Below, piece by piece: positions 44,798 through 51,875 of a stretch of DNA of 64,000 bases (its first letter is position 1; each line of letters starts with the position of its first letter). A program made the translations under genes and the position numbers. This DNA is from JADJQU01 sp035490315 (GTDB lineage: Bacteria; Planctomycetota; UBA1135; GCA-002686595), in NCBI GenBank assembly GCA_035490315.1, contig DATHET010000221.1:7070-71069 (forward strand). Direction: 5' to 3'. The notes beneath the pieces were generated by a model. It was not told the origin of the DNA and made no database searches. It saw only the letters and a program-made list of their open reading frames with translations.

Positions 44798-47743
44798 ATG
44801 GCTCCTGTGACCAGCAACCCTCCCGAGAGCCTGCAGCGTCTGCTCGACGAAGCGCCGTTCGTGCGGCTGCTCGCGCGCACCCTGCTCGCCGAGGAGGCCG
44901 ACGAGGTCGTGCAGCGGACCTGGCTGGCTGCCGTTCGGCACGGCGGCGTGGGTGTGGCCGAGCCGCGTTCGTGGCTGACGCGCATCGCTCGCAACGTGGC
45001 GCACAACTTGCGGCGCGCGCGGCTGCGGCGCGAGCACCACGAGCGGGAGGTCGCGGCCGACGCCCTCGTTCCGTCCTCCGCCGATCTGCTCGCCCGCGAG
45101 GAGCAGCGGCGGATGCTGGTCACGGCCGTCGACGGTCTGCCGCAAGCGCTGCGCACCGTCGTGCTGCTGCGCTACTTCGACGGGCTGCCGCCGCGCCGCA
45201 TCGCGGGCGAGCTCGGCGTGCCTGTGGCGACGGTTTGGAATCGATTGCGGCAAGCGCTGCAGCTGCTGCGCGAGCGGCTCGATGACGAGCACGGCGGACA
45301 GCGGCACGCCTGGCTCTTGCCCCTCGTGCCCTTCGCGGCGGGACCGCAGGGATCGCTTTGGCCAACGCCGGCAGTGCCGGTGTCGACGTTCTCGAGTCTT
45401 GGACTGGGAGTGATTTCCATGACGATGAAGACCAAGCTGGCGGCGGCGATCGTTGTATTGCTGGCCCTGAGCGGCGCGCTCGTGTTGTGGACGGCGCGCG
45501 ACGCGCAGCCTGGCGGTGACAAGCCTCCCGCGCTGATCGCCGAGAAGTCTCCTTGGGCCTTGCCCAACCTGCCACACGCGGCGGTCGTCGCCGCCGCTGA
45601 ACCGGACGAAGCTGGCAAGCGGGAGGCCCTGACCGCTCCGCCCGTTCCCGTGGCCTCGGCCGTGACCGACGGATCCCTCGTCGTGCACGTTCGGTACGGC
45701 GACGACAAAGCGCCGGCCGAGGGTGTCACCATGATTGCCTGCCGCAGCGGCGCCGATCCGCGAGTCGAAGGGCTGCGCCGGATCACGGACGCGGTCGGCA
45801 CGGCTCGGTTCGATGGGCTCGCGGCGGGGAGGCTCTATCTGACCTCCGACCGAGGCGGCGCCCGCACGCGCTCCGAGATCCGCGCAGGCCTGACGACCGA
45901 GGTTGACTTCGAGCTCGAAGTCGGGATGACGCTCACCGGGATCGTCGTCGACTCGAGCGGAGCTCCGATTTCTGGCGCCTGGATCGAAGCAGCCCCGCTG
46001 GCTCAAGCCGATGCCGACGCCGAGGTGCTCGCGACGTCAGGAGCCGATGGTCACTTCACGATCCGCGGCGCGAGGACGGCGACGCTCGTGGGCGCGCGGG
46101 CGACGGGCTACAGCAGCTCGCCGCTCCAGTTCCTCTTCGGCAAGGACGGCAACGCCGCCGAGATTCGATTCGAGCTGAGCCTGCCAGGAGGAACGGTCTC
46201 GGGGCTGGTCCTCGATGCGCAGAGCCAACCGGTCGCGGGTGCTGTCGTGCGCGTCGGTGGCGGATCCACCTCCGGTATCACGGCGGGCGCTCACGGTGCG
46301 CCACCGATTCCGGCCCAGGTCCGGACGGACGGCGAAGGCTGCTTTACAGCGATCGGCGTGCCGCCTGGCCCCCAACCCGTCGCCGTGCGCGCGCGAGGCA
46401 AGCAACCGTGGCAGGAGAGCTGCGAAGTCACTGCAAACCTCACGACTCCGCTGCAGATCGTGCTCGCGGACGGAGCGACGCTCCGCGGCACCGTGCGCAA
46501 TGCCACCGGCGACGTCGTGGCCAAAGCAGAGGTCGAGATCGGCAGCTGGGACGACTTCGCCCACTTCACCACCCTCACGACTCCGGAGGGTCAGTTCGAG
46601 CTGACGGGTCTGCCCGCGGGCGAAGTCGTGGTGATGGCGCAGCACGACGATTTCGGCAAGGCGGAGCAGCGCGCGCAGGCTTTCGCCGGAAGCGCCTCGC
46701 AGTGCGACCTGAATCTGTCGCGCGGGCTCGAGCTGCAAGGTCGCGTCCTTGACGAGCACGGCGCTCCCGTCGCGAAGGTTTCACTCGATTTCTTCAGCAT
46801 GGACGGGAAGGCGCGCTGGTCCCAGCTCGCGAGAACCGATGCCGAGGGACGTTTCTCGGTGCCGAATTGCCCGCCAGGCAAGAAACTCAGCCTGCTCGCG
46901 CGCGGCTTCGACGAGTTGCGTCGCAACGACATCGATCCATCGCTCGGCCCGATCGAATTGCGGCTGCGCCGGCCGGTGCCTGAGACGGTCAAGATCCGCG
47001 GCCTGATCGTCGACCCGGATGGCAAGCCGCTGCCCAACGCGATGGTCAGCGCTCGCCGGCCTGACTCGCGCTCCTCAGGGGAAATCCGGGCCACGGGCGC
47101 GGACGGCCGCTTCGAGCTCGGCCCGCTCCTGCCGGGCACGTGGACGGTCACCGCGCGCACCACTCTGTTCCCGATCTACCAGTCCGAGCCTCGCGAGCTC
47201 GCGATGGACGAGGACTGGGACCTGGGCCAGATCAGGCTGATCGAGGGCGGAACCGCGTTCGTCAAAGTCGAAGGCAACTCCGACGACGCCGAGTTCCGGA
47301 TCCTGGACGCGGCGATGATGATCTCGACGGAACTCAAGCAGGGCGATGGCGGCCTGGTTTCAGGACCTCTGCCACCCGGCGACCATCGCCTGATCGTGTC
47401 GGGCAAGGCGGTCGCGGCGCAATCGCTGCCGTTCGTCGTGCGAGCCGGCGAGCAGACTTCGCTCAACGTCAAGCTCGAGCCCGGCGTGCGCCAACGCTTC
47501 GAGGTCGTGGCTGCGACCTCGGCAGCGTCGACGGACGGGCTCGTGGTGCGCGTGCACCGCGGCAGCGAGCAGATCGCGCGCTCGTGGATCGCGGCGAGCG
47601 AGGGACGGGTCGGGACGGGCGAGATGAGCCTGCTGCCGGGCGATTATCGCGCCACGGTGGTCGAGCAGGGACGAGAGCTCGCGAGCGCGACGTTCACCGT
47701 CGGTGCGACCGAGGCCGCGCCGATCCGGCTCGAGCTGCGCTGA
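44798..47743 (+). CDS. ECF sigma factor fused to a transmembrane helix and carboxypeptidase-regulatory-like repeats
   Basis: About 981 residues. Region 2 of an ECF sigma factor spans ~15-75 (FVRLLARTLLAEEADEVVQR, TWLAAVRHG, PRSWLTRIARNVAHNLRR). Region 4 spans ~100-160 (LPQALRTVVLLRYFDGLPPR, IAGELGVPVATVWNRLRQ). One hydrophobic helix follows at ~211-232 (KLAAAIVVLLALSGALVLWT). The remaining ~740 residues are beta-sandwich repeats of the carboxypeptidase-regulatory-like type (TVSGLVLDAQSQPVAGAVV, LRGTVRNATGDVVAKAEV, ELQGRVLDEHGAPVAKVSL, IRGLIVDPDGKPLPNAMV), presumably outside the membrane. The sigma domain would thus be membrane-tethered to an extracytoplasmic sensor in one chain. No separate anti-sigma gene is nearby. 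ATG 44798 is preferred to GTG 44792. Confidence 0.85.
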   Translation: MAPVTSNPPESLQRLLDEAPFVRLLARTLLAEEADEVVQRTWLAAVRHGGVGVAEPRSWLTRIARNVAHNLRRARLRREHHEREVAADALVPSSADLLAREEQRRMLVTAVDGLPQALRTVVLLRYFDGLPPRRIAGELGVPVATVWNRLRQALQLLRERLDDEHGGQRHAWLLPLVPFAAGPQGSLWPTPAVPVSTFSSLGLGVISMTMKTKLAAAIVVLLALSGALVLWTARDAQPGGDKPPALIAEKSPWALPNLPHAAVVAAAEPDEAGKREALTAPPVPVASAVTDGSLVVHVRYGDDKAPAEGVTMIACRSGADPRVEGLRRITDAVGTARFDGLAAGRLYLTSDRGGARTRSEIRAGLTTEVDFELEVGMTLTGIVVDSSGAPISGAWIEAAPLAQADADAEVLATSGADGHFTIRGARTATLVGARATGYSSSPLQFLFGKDGNAAEIRFELSLPGGTVSGLVLDAQSQPVAGAVVRVGGGSTSGITAGAHGAPPIPAQVRTDGEGCFTAIGVPPGPQPVAVRARGKQPWQESCEVTANLTTPLQIVLADGATLRGTVRNATGDVVAKAEVEIGSWDDFAHFTTLTTPEGQFELTGLPAGEVVVMAQHDDFGKAEQRAQAFAGSASQCDLNLSRGLELQGRVLDEHGAPVAKVSLDFFSMDGKARWSQLARTDAEGRFSVPNCPPGKKLSLLARGFDELRRNDIDPSLGPIELRLRRPVPETVKIRGLIVDPDGKPLPNAMVSARRPDSRSSGEIRATGADGRFELGPLLPGTWTVTARTTLFPIYQSEPRELAMDEDWDLGQIRLIEGGTAFVKVEGNSDDAEFRILDAAMMISTELKQGDGGLVSGPLPPGDHRLIVSGKAVAAQSLPFVVRAGEQTSLNVKLEPGVRQRFEVVAATSAASTDGLVVRVHRGSEQIARSWIAASEGRVGTGEMSLLPGDYRATVVEQGRELASATFTVGATEAAPIRLELR

Positions 47744-47835
47744 GTTGGGCGCGACCTGATCGGTGTGTCCGGCGGAACAAGTCCGTCTCCACGAGCAGCG
47801 TCAATGACGGCTCCGCGGGCGGGCATCTCGCGGGA

Positions 47836-48117
47836 TCACTTCGCCGATTCCTTCCAGCGCATCGCTGCGATCTGGCCCTGTCGCGCGAAATCGGCCACTT
47901 CGCCGAGTATGCGCGCGGCTTCCTGAGGCGCGTGGAAGCCCATCGAGTTCTCAGCGGCGATGAAATCGATCCGCCACTGCGCTTTCGTCCAATCCTCGAG
48001 TTCTAGGAACGGTCCGACCATTCTGCGCGCCGCTTCAAGAATTCTGCAGATGCATGGAATAAAATGCCTTTCCGATCCTGAAGAAATGGAACAGTAAAAC
48101 GGTTGGCCGATGTGCAT
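47836..48117 (-). pseudogene. Remnant resembling the C-terminus of cytochrome c nitrite reductase (NrfA)
   Basis: A 93-codon frame. From about LEAARRMVG it reads like the end of ammonia-forming nitrite reductase: WTKAQWRIDFIAAENSMGFH then APQEAARILGEVADFARQGQ, matching the AQWRxD...HAPEE...R.LG pattern I recall from NrfA. No haem motif (CxxCH) is present, and an in-frame stop lies at 48157-48159 upstream, so the haem-binding part has been lost. The first ~25 residues do not resemble the family. This is probably a decayed gene end. The surrounding intergenic stretches (47744-47835 and 48118-48305) show nothing recognisable. Confidence 0.6.
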
Positions 48118-48305
48118 TGCTGAGTCTTCCGAATAGGGATTGGCGCTAGATCGAAATCACGCAACAGTTCGTGCAATGGCCATTGTTGCGCCAGACATTG
48201 GCTCGCACGACATCCAAGCTCCCCCCGACAAACGACTCGAAGCCACGTTTCTCGCGGATGTCGTCAGAAGTTCCCAATCCGTCCACGCCAGACTCCAGGA
48301 AGACC

Positions 48306-49085
48306 ATGAAGCTCTCCATTCCGTTGGGCGCCGCCGCCCTCGCACTCGCCACGATCGCGACGAGTTGCACCATGTTCGCGGGGCAGTCCCCACACGACGG
48401 AAGTGTCTATCTCGTCGGTGTCGATGGCGGAGGGTGAAGCGCAAATGCGAAGGTCCGTGCGGCCTTCGGAGAGATCGACGGTGTCGCGAGCGTCGAGTAC
48501 GACTGCAAGATGGCGACGGTCACGATGAAGGACGACGCCGTCCTCACCGAGCGCAAAGCTACGAAGGTGATCCGAGCCGCTGGCTACAAGGTCGTCAGCT
48601 TCAAGCACGGCGAGCCGCCCACGCAGACTGCCTACCTCTTCCGCATGAACAGGTTCGAGCCCGACCAGCGCGCGAGCCTCGAGAAGGAACTCCGCGAGGA
48701 TCTGGAAGGCGCGGATATGGTCGCGGTCGACAGCCTCGGTCGGGCGACCGTGGTTGTGAGCGGAGACGCCGCTGCGCGGGAAGCGGTCTCCGCAAGTCTG
48801 AAGGAACGAGGCGTCGCGGCCGAGGCCTTCGAAACGAAGATCTGGCCGAAGCTGGACGCGACTTACGTGGTCGCGATTTCCGGGATGAACGGAGCGGTCG
48901 AGACGCGTACGGTCTCGGACGCGCTCGCGGGCGTCGCCAAGGTCGTCGCGGTCCACGTGTACCAGGACGAGGGAAGCGCGACCCTCTGGCTCAAGGAACC
49001 GTGCGACGCGCTCGAGGCGAACGTGAGGGCGGCGCTCACGCCAGCGGGCTTCTCCGTCTCACGCTTCGAGCTGAAGGCCGACTAA
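48306..49085 (+). CDS. Candidate selenoprotein: lipoprotein-like protein with HMA-type repeats and in-frame UGA
   Basis: Read with UGA (48435-48437) as selenocysteine, the gene gives 259 residues with U at 44. The N-terminus MKLSIPLGAAALALATIATS followed by Cys is a signal peptide with a possible lipidation site. Three ferredoxin-like, HMA-related repeats follow: VYLVGVDGGG-U-SANAKVR...GVASVEYD...AATKVIRAAGYKVV-like, a divergent second, and a third with VVAISGMNGAVETRTVSDAL. In the third, GMNGAVE aligns with GVDGGG-U, so U replaces the second Cys of the metal-binding GMxCxxC loop. The frame is intact on both sides of UGA, and a SECIS-like hairpin follows. If UGA were a true stop, only 43 residues would be made. 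No selA, selB or tRNA-Sec is in the window. Confidence 0.65.
48448..48468 (+). promoter_or_regulatory. SECIS-like hairpin downstream of the in-frame UGA
   Basis: Directly after the UGA (48435-48437), CGAAGG-UC and GG-CCTTCG can pair: six Watson-Crick pairs, one U-G and one C-G. The stem is 8 bp and closes a 5-base loop CGUGC (48456-48460). The loop starts 19 bases after the UGA and has G at its second position. This fits the bacterial SECIS description I know (small apical loop with an early G, 16-37 bases downstream). Pairing was judged by eye; no folding program was run. Confidence 0.5.
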
Positions 49086-49164
49086 TCGTCGCCGCTGAAC
49101 CCGGACCACACTTCGGTAGACTCTAGTCGCGGTTCCAGTCCTCAAGGGCCGCGACAGATCCGCA

Positions 49165-49249
49165 GCGGGAGTGGCGAAATCGGCAGACGCGCGAGACTTA
49201 GGATCTCGTGGGGAAACCCGTGGGGGTTCAAGTCCCCCCTTCCGCACCA
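49165..49249 (+). tRNA. tRNA-Leu (anticodon UAG)
   Basis: 85 nt folding as a class II tRNA. The acceptor stem GCGGGAG pairs with CTTCCGC, including one G-U pair. There is a D-arm, an anticodon stem CGAGA/TCTCG with loop CTTAGGA (anticodon TAG), a long variable arm (GGGGAAACCC region), a T-arm with GTTCAAGTC, and an encoded 3' CCA. It reads CUA/CUN leucine codons. A degenerate second copy of this tRNA is at ~50411-50475. Confidence 0.95.
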
Positions 49250-49297
49250 GCTTTAGAGCTGTTCGTTACCAGCTCGGACCACAGCACTGCGGCGGCC

Positions 49298-50245
49298 TCA
49301 ATCCGACGTGACCCGGATCTCCGCCAGCCAGCTCATGACCTCTTCCAGCACTTCCGCGTGGAATCTCGGGTCGCGGATGTTGACGTGACCGATCTCGAGC
49401 CGCCGCACGCTCAAAGGCTCTCCGGCCTGCTGCTCCAGACGCCGCGAGAGGATTTCCGGCATGCGCTTGTCACCCGTGGCCTGAACCAGGAGCAGCGGGC
49501 GCGGCGAGATCGCGCCGATGTGCTCGAGCGGTTCGAGCGGCGCCGCGATCACTCCTGTGCACCAGCCGCCGATCTTGCGCGCCGGCCAAGGCCACTTGAG
49601 GTTGACTTCGGCCAGCGCGCCGAGGTCCCCCGCGCCGAAGAGCAGCGCCACCGCCGTCACGCGTGGGTCGAGCGCGGCCGCGGCGGGTGCGAAGAGGGCG
49701 CCGAGGCTTCCGCCGACGAGCACGATCCGGCGCGGGTCGATGTCCTCACGCGAGGTGAGGTAGTCGATCGCCAGCATCACCGCGGGGACGGTCTCGAACA
49801 CGGCCTGGTGGATCCGGGGAGCCTCGCCGATGCACTGCACGAGTCCTTTCGGCTTGCGCTCGCTCGGGTAGGGATAGTCGAGCGCGAGCAGCGCGATCGG
49901 ATGGTCTTCTCGGAGGTAACCCACGGCGCGCCGTCCCGTGCGCAGGCCGCCGAGGATCACGATCGCGGGATGAGGCCCGCTTGTCGCCGGCAGTCGGAGC
50001 CAGCCATCGACGACCAGGCCGCGCTCGCCGCGGAGCCGGAGCTCGTGCAGCGAGCTGGGGCCCGGCGACTCGATGGGCTGCAGCTCCGCATGCGCCAGCG
50101 TGTCGCGAGCTGCGAGCAGAGCGTCGCTCGCATCGCGCCTGCGATAGATCTCGCCGGCGAGGAAGACCAGGCCGAGCAGGACGGTCAGGGCGACGGCGGC
50201 TCGGATCGCCGACCGTCGCAGCGCTAGGAACCAGCGCCCGGCCAT
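49298..50245 (-). CDS. Membrane-anchored alpha/beta hydrolase
   Basis: 315 residues. An N-terminal helix (IRAAVALTVLLGLVFLAGEIY) anchors the protein. The hydrolase domain has a strand-loop ILGGLRTGRR oxyanion region, nucleophile elbow VGGSLGALFAP (Ser), an Asp in QATGDKRMP and a His in EIGHVNIRD. The fold resembles dienelactone-hydrolase or acyl-esterase types; the substrate is unknown. ATG at 50245 is chosen at the start of the anchor. The gene occupies the ~1.2-kb segment between tRNA-Leu and the tRNA-Leu pseudogene and is transcribed toward the intact tRNA. Confidence 0.82.
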   Translation of the reverse strand: MAGRWFLALRRSAIRAAVALTVLLGLVFLAGEIYRRRDASDALLAARDTLAHAELQPIESPGPSSLHELRLRGERGLVVDGWLRLPATSGPHPAIVILGGLRTGRRAVGYLREDHPIALLALDYPYPSERKPKGLVQCIGEAPRIHQAVFETVPAVMLAIDYLTSREDIDPRRIVLVGGSLGALFAPAAAALDPRVTAVALLFGAGDLGALAEVNLKWPWPARKIGGWCTGVIAAPLEPLEHIGAISPRPLLLVQATGDKRMPEILSRRLEQQAGEPLSVRRLEIGHVNIRDPRFHAEVLEEVMSWLAEIRVTSD

Positions 50246-50410
50246 GACTTCACGGATCTTCGATTCATGCCGTGCCACCTGTGGTGGGACGATGCCAATC
50301 GCGCAAGCCGATTCCGATGACGAAACCGGAATTGGGGCTCGACTGCATGTCCCTCGCGGGAGCATCGTGCTCGTCAGCCTGGAGCCGGAATCAGGCGCCA
50401 TGGCTGCGTC

Positions 50411-50475
50411 TGAGTGCGTGAGATCGGAGCTTCCTGACGGATCTCGTGGGTGTTCAAGTCCCCCCTTCCCCACCA
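50411..50475 (+). pseudogene. Degenerate tRNA-Leu copy
   Basis: From ~50411 the sequence follows tRNA-Leu (49165-49249) with mismatches in the 5' half (GAGTGCGTGAGATCGGAG against GAGTGGCGAAATCGGCAG). It then has GGATCTCGTGGG, a deletion of the variable-arm region, and a near-exact 3' end, GTTCAAGTCCCCCCTTCC then CCACCA. The similarity continues for the next bases (GCTTT). It cannot fold into a functional tRNA. It lies 1.2 kb downstream of the intact gene. Confidence 0.75.
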
Positions 50476-50489
50476 GCTTTGTCGAATGC

Positions 50490-51008
50490 TCAGCGCTGGC
50501 GGCGCGCGAGGTGCTCGGAGCGCTCCTCGAATTCGAGGTGGACGAGCTCGTCGACGATCGTGCTGCCGTCGCGCTCGCGCACGATGACGAGCGGCAGGCC
50601 GAGATCGTCGCTCCACCACACTTCGACGATTTCACGCGGATCCGCTGAGTCGCTGCGGGCATGAAGGGTGAATCTGCGCTCGAACGCATCCGCGGTGACC
50701 TGCGTGGCCCGCAGACTTCCGCCCGGTGAGCATTCGCGCGCGATCGCCGACAGAAGTTGTGCGTGGGGCTCGCTCGATCGCGGGTCGAGGGCGTCCGTGC
50801 CGGCGAAGGTCGCTTCGCCGGATCGCGTGTAGAGCCAGGTCGGCGAATAGGACTCGGGCTCCGGGGTGATCCTCGTGCGATAGATCGCCGTGAGCGGAGT
50901 CGATCCGAGCGTGCGCGCCAGGCCTGCGACGCCATGCTCCTGCCCTGGAGCGATTCCGCCGGCTGCGAGCAGCGACAGGAGCAACATGCGCAGTGCCAGG
51001 TGGTTCAT
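50490..51008 (-). CDS. Small secreted protein, paralogue of its upstream neighbour
   Basis: 172 residues with a signal peptide (LALRMLLLSLLAAGGIAPGQ). The C-terminal half shares a motif with the preceding gene: DAFERRFTLHAR, then EIVEVWWSDDLGLPLVIVRE and DELVHLEFEE. The neighbour reads VHELWWNEELQLPLRIVRDV in the same place. It is beta-rich and no enzyme motif was recognised. The ATG at 51008 overlaps the upstream stop as ATGA, so the two genes are coupled and probably arose by duplication. Its stop is 15 bp from the tRNA-Leu pseudogene. Confidence 0.65.
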   Translation of the reverse strand: MNHLALRMLLLSLLAAGGIAPGQEHGVAGLARTLGSTPLTAIYRTRITPEPESYSPTWLYTRSGEATFAGTDALDPRSSEPHAQLLSAIARECSPGGSLRATQVTADAFERRFTLHARSDSADPREIVEVWWSDDLGLPLVIVRERDGSTIVDELVHLEFEERSEHLARRQR

Positions 51009-51808
51009 CGATGTTGGTCCGCGACGGCGCCTGAAGCGTCTGCGGACTCCTCGTGGTGACCCTCGCGCCAATCAGCCAGGTCGATCCGCGTGAACGACGG
51101 GAACCGCTCCCACGGGAGTTGCAGCAGCGATGAATCCGATGCCTTGTCGAATCCGACGAGGACCTGAGTGTGCAACTGCCCGCCGACATCGCGCACGATG
51201 CGCAGCGGAAGCTGCAGTTCCTCGTTCCACCAGAGCTCGTGCACGGAACTTGCAGGCTTTCCATCGATCACGTAGCGCACGAATTCGACGTCGAACGCAC
51301 GCTCCCGCTCGCCTGTCGCGCGCATGGTGCTCAGCAGATCGGCATCGACTCCGAGGGTCGCGACCTCGTCCCACGAATGCGCGATGCCTTCGTTGATCAC
51401 GTCGGAGTGCGAGTGCTGGAGCAAGAGCTGCTGCCCTGGATCGATGCGCCAGCCCGTGAACTGAGCTCGAGCGACCGGATTCTGCAGGAAGTACCAGCCC
51501 GCGCTGCCGTCGGCGCGGCCCGCGAAGACGCCCGATTCGCTGCGGACAAGGCGGATCGTCTCGAGGACCGCGCCGGCGGGATCGCGCAGCTCGAAGCTCG
51601 CGTTCGTTGGGGTTCCTACCTGCTGCGACGGCGCCAAAGGGACGAAGGTCGTGTGGCTCGCCACGGGTGCCTCGCCGGCGAACTCGGGCGGTATCTCGGT
51701 TTCCAACGCGACGGCTGGATTCCTCGGCGCCGTGGTCCTGCAGGCGCTGGCGAGCAAAGCAAGGCAGACGGCGGCGACGACGAGGGATCGGATCATTTCA
51801 AGTTTCAT
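51005..51808 (-). CDS. Probable lipoprotein of unknown function
   Basis: 267 residues. The N-terminal hydrophobic run ends LALLASACRTT, a lipoprotein-type signal with Cys as the likely lipid anchor. The mature part is beta-rich: ASFELRDPAGAVLETIRLVR, an FLQNPVARAQFTGWRIDPGQ segment, then ERERAFDVEFVRYVIDGKPA and HELWWNEELQLPLRIVRDVG. The last part is shared with the next gene (50490-51008). No domain name was recognised. It overlaps that gene by 4 bp (ATGA). It lies 67 bp downstream of the alkaline phosphatase gene on the same strand, so one transcript could cover all three. Confidence 0.65.
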   Translation of the reverse strand: MKLEMIRSLVVAAVCLALLASACRTTAPRNPAVALETEIPPEFAGEAPVASHTTFVPLAPSQQVGTPTNASFELRDPAGAVLETIRLVRSESGVFAGRADGSAGWYFLQNPVARAQFTGWRIDPGQQLLLQHSHSDVINEGIAHSWDEVATLGVDADLLSTMRATGERERAFDVEFVRYVIDGKPASSVHELWWNEELQLPLRIVRDVGGQLHTQVLVGFDKASDSSLLQLPWERFPSFTRIDLADWREGHHEESADASGAVADQHR

Positions 51809-51875
51809 GGGGGGTGGGTCCGTGGTGCAGTCCCGACCGCGAGGGACGGGACTGCACGGATTTCAGTCCGACTTC

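Noticed and set aside
48510..49085. A stand-alone gene starting at the ATG at 48510.
   Set aside because: It would begin in the middle of the first HMA-like repeat and lack a signal peptide. The upstream frame, in phase across the UGA, supplies both.
49250..50475. A genomic island flanked by attL/attR at tRNA-Leu.
   Set aside because: The segment is only ~1.2 kb, holds no integrase, and the second copy keeps traces of the whole tRNA rather than only its 3' end.
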